A stretch of 60,590 nucleotides of DNA. It comes from Clostridia bacterium (lineage in GTDB: Bacteria; Bacillota; Clostridia; Oscillospirales; Acutalibacteraceae). The notes below the pieces were generated by a model. The model saw only the letters and a program-made list of their open reading frames with translations. It searched no databases and was not told the DNA's origin. Positions 1-8,243 of this stretch are shown here, piece after piece. The first letter of the stretch is position 1. Every line of letters starts with the position of its first letter. The DNA lies in NCBI GenBank assembly GCA_017416345.1, contig JAFQCR010000005.1:1-60590 (forward strand), given 5' to 3'. The translations under genes and the position numbers were made by a program.

Positions 1-43
1 AACGGTAATCGGCGTCGGTTATAAAATGGAGGGCAAGAAATGA
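1..43 (+). CDS. OmpR/PhoB-family response regulator, C-terminal end (partial)
   Basis: Only the last 13 codons and the stop lie in the window. They read TVIGVGYKMEGKK, which matches the closing beta-hairpin of the OmpR/PhoB winged-helix DNA-binding domain (usually T-V-x-G-x-G-Y). The stop TGA overlaps the ATG of the following histidine kinase (ATGA), the normal arrangement for a two-component pair. The receiver domain is off the window. Confidence 0.8.
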   Translation, partial: TVIGVGYKMEGKK

Positions 44-1686
44 CCAAGAAAATCTTTCGCTCCATTATAACTGTTGCAATGGTTGTGCTAGTGTCTTGTA
101 TTTTTATCGCAAGCAGCTTTCTGTATGATTATTTTAATAAATCACAGGTAACACAGCTCAAAGAGGAACTTTCCCTTGTTGCTACCAACGTAGATAAAGT
201 AGGCTCAGAGTATTTTGATAACTTTGATTCTTCTGTGTTCCGCTTTACCTTAGTATCCGCTGACGGCTCGGTACTCTATGATTCACAGGCAAAAGCCGAG
301 GATATGGAAAATCACCTTGAGCGTGAAGAAATTGCCGAAGCTCTTGAAAACGGAAATGGCAGCAGTGCTCGTTACTCCTCTACATTAACAGAGAGAACTT
401 TTTATGAGGCAACCCGCCTTCAAAACGGCAATGTGCTTCGTATCTCGATAAGTCAGGTAACGGTAGGTGCATTGATCCTTGGTATGCTTCCTGCCATTGT
501 TGCTATCATCTTGATTTCTGCTGTTGTGGCTCTCGTGCTATCGCACAAAATGGCAAAGAGCATAGTCAAACCGCTGAATCAACTTGACCTTGAAAATCCT
601 GCAGAAAACGAAACCTATGAAGAACTTGCTCCTATTCTTACGAAACTCAACAAACAGCACAAGCAGATCACAAGGCAGATGCAAGAACTGCGACAGAAGT
701 CCGACGAGTTCGAGCAGATAACCGCTTCTATGAACGAGGGGCTTGTTCTGCTTGATAAAAAGGGCGTGGTGCTCAGTATCAATGCCGCCGCTAAAAAGCT
801 GTTTTCGGCAGACGAAACGGCAGTCGGTCGTGATTTTCTCACCCTTGACCGTAGTATCGATATGAGCCGTGCCATCGAAAAGGCACTTAACGGCAAGAGA
901 GCTGAGTTTCGTGAGGAAAGAAACGGAAGCGAGTATCAGTTCGTCATTAATCGCACCGAGTCGGACGGCAAGACGGTAGGCATTGTTATTCTTTGTTTTG
1001 ACGTAACCGAAACAGCGTTTGCAGAGCGTAACCGTAAGGAATTTACCGCCAACGTTTCACACGAACTGAAAACACCGCTTCAATCCATTATCGGTAGCGC
1101 CGAGCTTCTCGAAAATGGTCTTGTAAAGCCGGAGGATACAAAGCGTTTTGTCGGTAATATCAAAAACGAAGCCACAAGACTAGTTTCTCTTATTAACGAT
1201 ATTATTCGTCTTTCTCAGCTTGATGAGGACAGCGAGCCTGTCACCGAGTCGGTTGACCTCTACGATGTGGCAAACGAGGTTATCGAGGTGTTGACGGTTT
1301 CGGCGGCGAAAAAACAAGTTGAGATTCATCTTAACGGAGAGTCCTGCGTGATGAATGGTATCCGCAGATACCTTTATGAAATTATCTATAATCTTTGTGA
1401 CAACGCTATCCGCTATAATAAGGACGGCGGCAAGGTTACGATTGATCTCAAAAACGCAGGAGACAATATCATCCTTTCGGTCAGCGATACCGGTATTGGT
1501 ATTCCTGCCGAGCATCAGAGCCGTATCTTTGAACGCTTCTACCGTGTGGATAAGAGCCATTCCAAAGAAACCGGCGGCACGGGTCTTGGACTTTCCATCG
1601 TAAAGCACGCCGTGGCCTATCACGGCGGCAAGGTTACACTTGATAGCAAAGTTGGAGAAGGTACGACAATAACGGTTGAATTTTAG
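40..1686 (+). CDS. PhoR-like sensor histidine kinase
   Basis: This 548-residue membrane kinase should sense an envelope signal and phosphorylate the regulator whose end overlaps its start. A first membrane segment lies at about residues 7-27, followed by an extracellular region of about 120 residues and a second membrane segment near 145-168. A PAS-like domain covers about 225-325. The HisKA box FTANVSHELKTPLQ carries the phosphoacceptor His341. The HATPase domain shows an N box (NLCDNAIRYN), a G1 box (SDTGIGIP) and GTGLGLSIVK. Domain order is that of PhoR/WalK-type kinases, and the signal is unknown. The gene ends in a clear terminator, so the pair is a separate transcription unit from the AT-rich genes that follow. 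Confidence 0.93.
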   Translation: MTKKIFRSIITVAMVVLVSCIFIASSFLYDYFNKSQVTQLKEELSLVATNVDKVGSEYFDNFDSSVFRFTLVSADGSVLYDSQAKAEDMENHLEREEIAEALENGNGSSARYSSTLTERTFYEATRLQNGNVLRISISQVTVGALILGMLPAIVAIILISAVVALVLSHKMAKSIVKPLNQLDLENPAENETYEELAPILTKLNKQHKQITRQMQELRQKSDEFEQITASMNEGLVLLDKKGVVLSINAAAKKLFSADETAVGRDFLTLDRSIDMSRAIEKALNGKRAEFREERNGSEYQFVINRTESDGKTVGIVILCFDVTETAFAERNRKEFTANVSHELKTPLQSIIGSAELLENGLVKPEDTKRFVGNIKNEATRLVSLINDIIRLSQLDEDSEPVTESVDLYDVANEVIEVLTVSAAKKQVEIHLNGESCVMNGIRRYLYEIIYNLCDNAIRYNKDGGKVTIDLKNAGDNIILSVSDTGIGIPAEHQSRIFERFYRVDKSHSKETGGTGLGLSIVKHAVAYHGGKVTLDSKVGEGTTITVEF

Positions 1687-1690
1687 TTGC

Positions 1691-1718
1691 AAAGGCATCG
1701 CTTCGGCGGTGCCTTTTT
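1691..1718 (+). terminator. Rho-independent terminator after the histidine kinase
   Basis: A GC-rich hairpin (AAAGGCATCG, short loop, CGGTGCCTTT) followed by a T run lies just after the kinase stop. Confidence 0.8.
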
Positions 1719-1749
1719 GTTATGGTAAATCAAAACCCCTTATACTTTA

Positions 1750-1778
1750 TTGTTTTTGTATGGAAAATGTTGTATAAT
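1750..1778 (+). promoter_or_regulatory. Promoter of the Gabija operon
   Basis: TTGTTT, a 17-bp spacer and a perfect TATAAT (1773-1778) precede gajA by about 50 bases. This indicates the defence genes are transcribed independently of the kinase operon. Confidence 0.6.
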
Positions 1779-1827
1779 GATCTAAAGAACTTTGTGATAG
1801 AAAGAAAACGTAGGAGCGTTGATAAAT

Positions 1828-3555
1828 ATGAAGATAAAATCAATAAGCGTTGTGAACTATAGAAATATTGATGGAAACTCAATGGTTCTTCACCCTGAAA
1901 GCAATTATCTTATCGGAGAGAACAATCTTGGAAAAAGTAATTTTTTGTTTCTTTTAGATACGGTCTGCAATGGCAAAGCATTTGATGAAAAGGACTTTAA
2001 AAATCCTGATATGCCAATCGAAGTTGTTTTAGAACTTCAACTTTTACCTAATGAATTGGGATTTTTTGGCGATAACTTTTCTCCAGAGGATCCCACAACA
2101 ATCAAATTGCGCTATACACAAAAAATTGATGAAAGTTATGCAACGTGTGTTAGTTGTGATACGGGCGAAAGCATTCAAACCAAACAACTTAAAAAAATCC
2201 ATTATATAAAATATGACACCAACGCTTTGCCAAGCAAGGAATTGCGCATAGATACCCAAAAGGGTGCCGGATTATTAGTTGGAAATATCATTGATAGGTA
2301 TGTTGAAGAAAATGCAGAGGAGGAATCCTTTCTAAACTCTGAGAGAATAGAAAACTTGACAGAACATATTAATGAACGCTTAAATAAAATCAAAAGTTTT
2401 AAAGATTATTCAATCAAAGCTACGGTTGCCCCTACCCCTAATGAAATGCTTTCAAAGTTATTTTTCCTTTCGGATGGTGAACGCAAAATTGAATCCACCG
2501 GAAGTGGTGTGCAGTTTATTGCTATGGCCACAATAAATGTTTTGTGCCAAATAATGAACATATATAAAAGCAAATCTGTCAATTTCGAGGAACATCTATA
2601 TACCGATGATAATGGTAAAAAGATTTTACCTATTATTCTTTCTGTAGATGAGCCAGAAGTTCACCTTCACCCATTTCTACAAAGATCATTAATTAGATAT
2701 TACAAGCGAATTTTGCAGAATATAGATAATGATTTCATTGAACTACTAAGAATGTGCTTTGGTATAGATGGTCTTGACGGGCAATTGGTTATTGTTACAC
2801 ATTCTACAGATGCGTTAGTTGGTGATTATCGAAACCTTGTTCGTTTTTATCAAGATAACAATGCGACGAAAATAATCAGTGGAGTTTCTTTGAATATAAT
2901 AGACGAAAACGAAAAGCACCTACTTATGCATTTCCCAGAAATCAAAGAGGCTTTTTACGCAAAATGCGTAATTTTAATCGAGGGACAGACTGAATATGGT
3001 TGTATACCTTCGTTTTCAGAAACACTTGATATTTCTTTAGATGATTTAGGTATTAGTGTTATTAATGCTGGCGGCGAAGGCACAATTAAACCATTAAAAT
3101 ATCTACTTAATGCATTTTCAATTCCAAGTATTGCAATTTATGATGGAGATGTTAAAGCAGGTAAAACGCCTGCGCCGGACGAGTTCTTTACAAATGAATT
3201 ATGTTTTGAAATAGAAGTTGTTAAGCACCTTTATAATCTGGGACAAACTTCCGTTATAAAACAGATAGTTCAAGAATTAGATTCGGATGCTGAAAATGAT
3301 ATTTTAAGTAAAGACTATGTTAAAAAGCCTTTAACGAAAATGGGCATTGATATCTCAACATATACTCCCAAAAAATTATCAGATATATCAATTGACGATG
3401 CAAATGAATTTTGCAATATGTATTCTGCTTGGTATATGAAGAAAAAAGGTATTTTGTTGGGACGTTTAATAGGTGATACGTTGACGAAAGAGCAAATACC
3501 ACCTTGCTATGTCGATGCAATTAAAAAGGCCGAGGAGGTAGCGAAGAATGCCTAA
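1828..3555 (+). CDS. gajA: Gabija defence protein GajA (OLD-family ATPase/TOPRIM nuclease)
   Basis: A 575-residue class 2 OLD-type protein. The N-terminal ABC-type ATPase shows Walker A GENNLGKS (30-37), a signature-like segment LSDGERKIESTGSG, Walker B ILSVDEPEVHLHP and an H-loop VIVTHSTD. A C-terminal TOPRIM domain follows, with the acidic residue in LIEGQTEYG and an acidic pair in AIYDGDVKAG. In Gabija the TOPRIM nicks DNA and the ATPase controls it. Length agrees with described GajA proteins (about 580). The ATG at 1828 is preferred over the TTG at 1819, which sits only two bases from the TAGGAG ribosome site. The stop overlaps the next ATG by 8 bases, and the partner is a UvrD-like helicase, the pairing that defines Gabija. 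Base composition is clearly more AT-rich than the flanking housekeeping genes, suggesting transfer. Confidence 0.85.
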   Translation: MKIKSISVVNYRNIDGNSMVLHPESNYLIGENNLGKSNFLFLLDTVCNGKAFDEKDFKNPDMPIEVVLELQLLPNELGFFGDNFSPEDPTTIKLRYTQKIDESYATCVSCDTGESIQTKQLKKIHYIKYDTNALPSKELRIDTQKGAGLLVGNIIDRYVEENAEEESFLNSERIENLTEHINERLNKIKSFKDYSIKATVAPTPNEMLSKLFFLSDGERKIESTGSGVQFIAMATINVLCQIMNIYKSKSVNFEEHLYTDDNGKKILPIILSVDEPEVHLHPFLQRSLIRYYKRILQNIDNDFIELLRMCFGIDGLDGQLVIVTHSTDALVGDYRNLVRFYQDNNATKIISGVSLNIIDENEKHLLMHFPEIKEAFYAKCVILIEGQTEYGCIPSFSETLDISLDDLGISVINAGGEGTIKPLKYLLNAFSIPSIAIYDGDVKAGKTPAPDEFFTNELCFEIEVVKHLYNLGQTSVIKQIVQELDSDAENDILSKDYVKKPLTKMGIDISTYTPKKLSDISIDDANEFCNMYSAWYMKKKGILLGRLIGDTLTKEQIPPCYVDAIKKAEEVAKNA

Positions 3556-5359
3556 CATTGATGCCTTAAAGGAATTGCTTTCGCATCAACATGAAGGGGA
3601 TGAAAAACAACTAGAAGTTATATTTTCGGAAGCCCAAAGGGTAATAGTTGAAGCTCCTGCTGGATATGGAAAAACGACTACGATGATTAGTCGTATAGCA
3701 TATTTGTTTGCAGTCGGTAGCATCCCAAACCCTAAACAAATTTTAGGCTTGACATTTAGTGTTAACGCTGCATTAAAAGTTAAGCGAGAAATTTCCGAGA
3801 AACTACCAGCCTTAATAAATGCAAAAAACAATCCCACTATAATAAATGAGAAAGCAACAGTAACAAATTACCATGGTTTTTGCAAAATGGTTTTAAAGAA
3901 ATATGGCTATTTATTATTTGATGCCTTGCGAAAAGATATTAATACATTCAAAGCAATTGGTGATAACGAAATTTCGAAATATCCAGATATTGCTTGTTTG
4001 TTGACGCAAGAAGATTTTCAAGTAACGGTGCGAGTGGAACAACAGATTAAAGAAGGTCATTTCCCCACAAAAGAAGACTTGCACCTTTACAATCAAATTA
4101 TTTCTAAAAACTTGTTGCCAATGGGTTTTATTACCCATAATGCTGTTATACTTTTTACGATTGACTTATTTGCAAAGTTCCCCAAAATCAAAATATTTTA
4201 CCAACATTATTATCCGTTGATTATTGTTGACGAATTTCAGGATACGAATAGCATTGCTTGGGAATTACTTAAACAATTAATATCCGATGAGACCCAATTG
4301 TTGTTTTTGGGCGATCCGTTACAACGAATCTACGGGTTTATCGGCGCTCTACCCAATATTATGAGCGTTGCAGCAGAACAATATAATATGACTCCTATAA
4401 CGCTTAATCAAAATTATCGATTTCGTTATAATCAAGATATGCTTAAACTTGATGCAAACATCAGGGCGAACGCTCAAAGCGAATTTGCATATGTCGAAGA
4501 AGAAAACGTTGCTAACCTTTCTGCTTTTTGGGGACAAAACCAGGAAGACGAAGCAAATCAAATTGTAGATAAAATTGAATGTTTATTAAATTCGGAACCT
4601 ACTACAAAAATTGCAATTTTATGTAGGGGTAGAAATCCAAATTCCAGTGTTATCGAAACTGCTTTAAACGATAAGGGTATTAACTATTTTTACGGTATGT
4701 TTACCGATGAGGATCCTGACTACATTGATTTTCACATAAAATGTCAAGACTTGTTTATATCCAAATTTGGCAAAAGAAAAAGCATAAGTAAACAGTCGTT
4801 GATATCCTTCGCAGAAAGTGTTTCTAATGCATACGATACAAGTTCAGACAAAACAATAAATTCACTTATATGCCTGTTGAAAGCGTTAATCGAAAAAATG
4901 TCTATTGATTATGCTACGATTTCTCCAGAAGATAAATATGCCTTATTGATAGATATTTTTGAAAATAGACAGTTAAAACAAGCGATGGAGTACATTGATA
5001 CTAATATTATAATTACAACTATACACGGTGCCAAGGGATTAGAATGGCAGTATGTTTTTTTGCCAGACACAGAAAGGTGGATATTTCCAAGTTATCATAC
5101 GTGCAACAATTGTGTAAGTAAGTATTCTTCGTTGAAAGGTTGCAAATGTGTTTTATCAACACCTATCGACGCTAATACAAAAATGTTGCTTCTTGATGAA
5201 TTGTCCGTATTTTATGTTGGTGTTACGAGAGCAAGAAAACAAGTTTATGTTTCAGCGAGCGCGTATAGGTATAACGCTTCTAACGAATTGAAATCCAGTG
5301 GTTTTTCTTGTATGGTTGGCATGAGTGGTATAAAACTCATTAATGCTAAAGTTGATTAA
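3548..5359 (+). CDS. gajB: Gabija defence protein GajB (UvrD/Rep-like SF1 helicase)
   Basis: A 603-residue superfamily 1 helicase with the full motif set: motif I APAGYGKTTT (36-45), motif II IIVDEFQDTNS, motif III LLFLGDPLQRIYGF, motif IV LNQNYRF, motif V TTIHGAKGLEWQYVFLP and motif VI FYVGVTRARKQVYV. The UvrD Q-box is weak and replaced by GDEKQLEVIF. Near the C terminus, between motifs V and VI, is a cysteine cluster CNNCVSKYSSLKGCKC that could bind zinc. The start overlaps gajA by 8 bases, so translation is coupled. It is about 100 residues longer than the first described GajB. In the Gabija complex GajB is thought to sense DNA ends and activate GajA. Confidence 0.85.
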   Translation: MPNIDALKELLSHQHEGDEKQLEVIFSEAQRVIVEAPAGYGKTTTMISRIAYLFAVGSIPNPKQILGLTFSVNAALKVKREISEKLPALINAKNNPTIINEKATVTNYHGFCKMVLKKYGYLLFDALRKDINTFKAIGDNEISKYPDIACLLTQEDFQVTVRVEQQIKEGHFPTKEDLHLYNQIISKNLLPMGFITHNAVILFTIDLFAKFPKIKIFYQHYYPLIIVDEFQDTNSIAWELLKQLISDETQLLFLGDPLQRIYGFIGALPNIMSVAAEQYNMTPITLNQNYRFRYNQDMLKLDANIRANAQSEFAYVEEENVANLSAFWGQNQEDEANQIVDKIECLLNSEPTTKIAILCRGRNPNSSVIETALNDKGINYFYGMFTDEDPDYIDFHIKCQDLFISKFGKRKSISKQSLISFAESVSNAYDTSSDKTINSLICLLKALIEKMSIDYATISPEDKYALLIDIFENRQLKQAMEYIDTNIIITTIHGAKGLEWQYVFLPDTERWIFPSYHTCNNCVSKYSSLKGCKCVLSTPIDANTKMLLLDELSVFYVGVTRARKQVYVSASAYRYNASNELKSSGFSCMVGMSGIKLINAKVD

Positions 5360-5533
5360 TGTAGATCAAGTATTGAAATTGTTATGCTAATGATGTATAA
5401 TATCTTCGTTGAAGTGACAACACAGTGACAACAAAAATCTTGATAGTCCGTATTTTACGGATAATCTGAACACTCCCGATAATATGAGTAAAAATACCCA
5501 TACAAAATTGTTTAAGTTACGGTTTTCGGGAGC

Positions 5534-5547
5534 GAGTGGGAATAATA
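5534..5547 (+). repeat. GAGTGGGAATAATA direct repeat, copy 1 (possible attachment core)
   Basis: The 14 bases are identical to 7984-7997, and the first 12 recur at 12730-12741. GAGTGGGAATAA is also how the last codons of guaA (E-W-E-stop) are commonly written, and the guaA 3' end is a known integration hotspot. Its role as a crossover site here is inference. Confidence 0.6.
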
Positions 5548-5616
5548 ACACTCTCCCAAAACCGCATAAATAAAGGGTTTTGAGAAACCAAAAATATTGT
5601 GTGACTACACTTTTTC

Positions 5617-5646
5617 AATGCCCTGCTGTAATAAGCGGGGCATTTT
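5617..5646 (+). terminator. Terminator downstream of gajB
   Basis: AATGCCCTGCT, a six-base loop and AGCGGGGCATT followed by TTT form a hairpin. It separates the Gabija operon from the next pair. Confidence 0.7.
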
Positions 5647-5737
5647 GCTTAAATTTATTTTGCAAACACGTAGCTTAGATGTTTATAAAGAGTCAAATAA
5701 ATAATTTATTATACCACATAAACCGAGGAGGTAATAA

Positions 5738-6529
5738 ATGAAAGAAAACAAGATAATATTATCAACAAAAGCTTCTTATGATTCACCTAAAGAAATAACA
5801 AAAGAGCAATTAGACTCGATTAAGTCTGTGCTTAATTCATTAGCGATTGCTATGGCAAAATTGTATGACCCTCAAATACTAATTGAACGCATAGGCGATG
5901 CTCTTTCTAATATTGTTGAAGCATTAAAGGAAATATACGGAGATGGCATTAAAGGATATGAGAAGTGGGGGGAATACGGTTGGACTTTTTCTCCGTCGGT
6001 AGAGTATGACTTTTTTAAAAATGCACCAACATCTGTTGAAGAAGCAAATGGAATAATGGAAGAATATTTAAATAATGACGAGATAAAAAGCATAAAAAAT
6101 GCTTTACAAATCGCTGGTGTTGATACATATGAATTAGAAGAAGCGTTTAGTTGTTATAGTCAAGGAATGTATAAGTCGTGTTCTTTGATTTTGTTTGGAT
6201 TAATTGATAACAAAATATATAGTTATGGGCTACTCAATAATAAAAAGGACAGAGTGAAATTGGGCTCAAGTTTTGCAAAAGATTATGTTAATAAGAAAAA
6301 GTATGACGAACTCACTTTACAGGGCGCTTTTATAAATATTCTAAAAGGAATTGAAACGATTTTTGGTGATGGTGATAATTTCACAAAACCTATGACTGCT
6401 ATCAACAGGAATTATCTGACTCACGGAATGTCAAAACGAAATATTTCAATGTTAGAGTGTTTTCAAGTATGGTGCTTAGCATACAGTGTGTGGGTGATGC
6501 TTGATGTTATTGAAAAAATAGTTATGTAA
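5738..6529 (+). CDS. Unrecognised protein with a C-terminal HEPN RxxxxH motif
   Basis: A 263-residue, AT-rich gene with a strong ribosome site (GAGGAGGT, 6 bases before ATG). I do not recognise the family. The C-terminal half is helical and contains CYSQGMYKSCSLILFGLI followed about 70 residues later by NRNYLTHGM, where R224 and H229 form the R-x4-H signature of HEPN ribonucleases and HEPN toxins; a hydrophobic helix closes the protein. The N-terminal half is rich in Lys and Glu without a recognisable domain. It precedes a likely nuclease gene by 57 bases and follows Gabija, so a defence or abortive-infection role is likely but is inferred from motif and context only. No signal peptide or membrane segment is seen. 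Confidence 0.6.
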   Translation: MKENKIILSTKASYDSPKEITKEQLDSIKSVLNSLAIAMAKLYDPQILIERIGDALSNIVEALKEIYGDGIKGYEKWGEYGWTFSPSVEYDFFKNAPTSVEEANGIMEEYLNNDEIKSIKNALQIAGVDTYELEEAFSCYSQGMYKSCSLILFGLIDNKIYSYGLLNNKKDRVKLGSSFAKDYVNKKKYDELTLQGAFINILKGIETIFGDGDNFTKPMTAINRNYLTHGMSKRNISMLECFQVWCLAYSVWVMLDVIEKIVM

Positions 6530-6586
6530 AACCTTTTGTACTCAAGGGGTTTTTACGCATAAAAAGTTGTATAGGAGTATTGTGAT

Positions 6587-7873
6587 ATGGAAGTAATAAA
6601 AAAAGAAATTCAAGACTTATACAACAAAGTGGTATTCGAATATGAAAAACACTTGATTGGATTTAACTATGAGATATTCAAAATGAATGATTTTGAAAGA
6701 GTGTATCTGGTTGAAGATGATTTTGCCATATATCTTGGTATAATGAATTTTTCACCAAGCAAAAAATATATATGGGATACTATTGTTTTTGAAGAATTAT
6801 TGGAAAATTCAATTTTCAAGTTTAACTATACTGCATTTTGTAAAAAGTTTTCAAAAAGTGGCACAGATATACGATGGATGTATTATAAGAGATTTCATGG
6901 AATATGGAATGAGCCAATACGGCGTGAAGATGAATCTCGTGTGCAAATGGAAAAGTATAGTACAGGCGAAGATATAAGTTATTTTGTCGAGAGTAAAGCT
7001 AATTATATCCTTAATGCTTTGCCAAAACTGAATTTAAAACAACGATTTGATAATTGGGAAGGATATTTATATCATTTTATAATCTACGAGTTAAGTGATG
7101 GAACAAGGACTGGACATTCAATATATTCAACTAAAAACCCAAACATTCACAAAACAGCATTGGAAAAAGCAAATGACATTGAGTTTTCTGCTATGTCATA
7201 TTTTTATCACAAATATATTGTTAAACTCGAATTTCTTGATAGTACTGAAGATTACCAAAAAACAACTGACATAATGATGGAACTGATGTGCGACAGGATA
7301 AAAGTGTATAAAGAGAACGGTTGGAAACATAAAAAAGAAAAAGGAAACACTTCAAAACATTGTATAGCCGAAAAAGACCTAAAATACTTCTGGATATCTA
7401 AATATGTAAAGAACACCAGTAGAGCAGGATTGATAGAAATAGAACGCAACATACTATCAGAAGTATATAATGGCAAATATAGTGAATTGCCTCGTTATGA
7501 GTATTTAATCCCTAAGAACAAATGGAAGTCCGAGCAATTAGTTTATGAATATGCTTGTAATTTATACAAAAAAAGCAATGTAATATATCAACATAGACCA
7601 TTTTTCTTACGAAGCGAACAAGGTCAAATGTCATACGATGTGTTTATCACGAAACTTAATGTAGCTATCGAATATCAGGGAAAACAACATTTTGAAGCTG
7701 TAGAGATTTTCGGCGGTCAAGAGCATTTTGAAAAACAAGTTGAACGAGATAAATTAAAAAAAGAGCTTAGCGAAAAGAACGGTGTTAAACTGGTATACAT
7801 AAACTACGATGAAGATATTTCAACGGATTTAATCAAAGAAAAAGTTGAAAGGGCATTACAAGAGAGGATATAA
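6587..7873 (+). CDS. Unrecognised protein with a C-terminal PD-(D/E)XK/Vsr-like nuclease domain
   Basis: A 428-residue gene with a TAGGAG ribosome site. The last 80 residues look like an endonuclease-fold domain: Asp351 in MSYDVFI, then Glu362-Tyr-Gln-Gly-Lys366 in NVAIEYQGKQH, a His/Phe-rich stretch (FGGQEHFEKQ) and a closing strand VKLVYINYDED. This D...E-x-x-x-K pattern with G-K-Q-H is typical of Vsr-like and restriction-like nucleases. The first 340 residues have many aromatic and charged positions and no family I can name, so they may supply specificity. It probably forms an operon with the HEPN gene 57 bases upstream; a weak hairpin (6528-6554) lies between. AT-richness matches the Gabija genes. 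Confidence 0.6.
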   Translation: MEVIKKEIQDLYNKVVFEYEKHLIGFNYEIFKMNDFERVYLVEDDFAIYLGIMNFSPSKKYIWDTIVFEELLENSIFKFNYTAFCKKFSKSGTDIRWMYYKRFHGIWNEPIRREDESRVQMEKYSTGEDISYFVESKANYILNALPKLNLKQRFDNWEGYLYHFIIYELSDGTRTGHSIYSTKNPNIHKTALEKANDIEFSAMSYFYHKYIVKLEFLDSTEDYQKTTDIMMELMCDRIKVYKENGWKHKKEKGNTSKHCIAEKDLKYFWISKYVKNTSRAGLIEIERNILSEVYNGKYSELPRYEYLIPKNKWKSEQLVYEYACNLYKKSNVIYQHRPFFLRSEQGQMSYDVFITKLNVAIEYQGKQHFEAVEIFGGQEHFEKQVERDKLKKELSEKNGVKLVYINYDEDISTDLIKEKVERALQERI

Positions 7874-7983
7874 TGACTGCACATTTCTTGTAGACTCTGT
7901 AGATGGCACAGATTTATGAGTCAAAAAGGCACAAAACAGTGCCGAAAATACCCAAAATCACGGTGTTTACACTACGGTCAAAA

Positions 7984-8134
7984 GAGTGGGAATAATATCG
8001 GCTGTCCGAGGACAATCTTGTGTATTCTCAAAAGAACAAAACCAAATTATCCTCTTTCATCTTTTTTCAAATACAACAAATGCCTTTCCGCATTTAGCGG
8101 AAGGGCATTATTTTTTCTATAATTCTTCCCACTC
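7984..8134. repeat. ~150-bp repeat element with inverted ends, copy A
   Basis: This copy starts with GAGTGGGAATAATA and ends with TTCCCACTC, so its ends are inverted. Inside are CGAGGACAATCTTGTGTA (identical in copy B at 12730-12878), CAAAAGAACA, a hairpin ATGCCTTTCCGC...GCGGAAGGGCAT and TTTTCTATAATTCT. The two copies align along their whole length in the same orientation and flank the 8.1-12.7 kb cassette. It could be a small non-autonomous element or part of an attachment site; no recombinase is in the window. Confidence 0.75.
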
Positions 8135-8216
8135 AATAGTGCCGACCGGCTTGGGGGTGAGAATACTTGTTTTACTTGATTCTACTAGGGCTTTCTTATG
8201 TTTTACCAATGCCTAA
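8117..8216 (-). pseudogene. Gene 3'-end remnant resembling the guaA C terminus
   Basis: Reading the minus strand, an open frame without a start ends PKPVGTIEWEEL-stop at 8117. GMP synthases usually end S-K-P-P-G/A-T-I-E-W-E, so nine residues match almost perfectly, while the residues before them do not resemble GuaA. The stop is followed by a hairpin that could be its terminator. The best reading is a leftover or donated guaA 3' end at an integration junction. It could instead be the tail of an unrelated gene. Confidence 0.45.
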
Positions 8217-8243
8217 TTTGTTGTATTGCTGATAGATTTATTA

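Larger units (their letters stand above)
5360..5737. other. Gap between Gabija and the HEPN gene
   Basis: This 378-bp gap holds an inverted repeat (CGGTTTTCGGGAG near 5521 and CTCCCAAAACCG near 5552), one copy of the 14-bp GAGTGGGAATAATA repeat inside that dyad, a terminator at 5617, and an AT-rich promoter zone before 5738. I see no gene in it. Confidence 0.6.

Noticed and set aside
7916-8216. Small plus-strand frames across the 8-kb repeat
   Set aside because: They span the inverted-end repeat and its hairpins, without ribosome sites or recognisable protein content.
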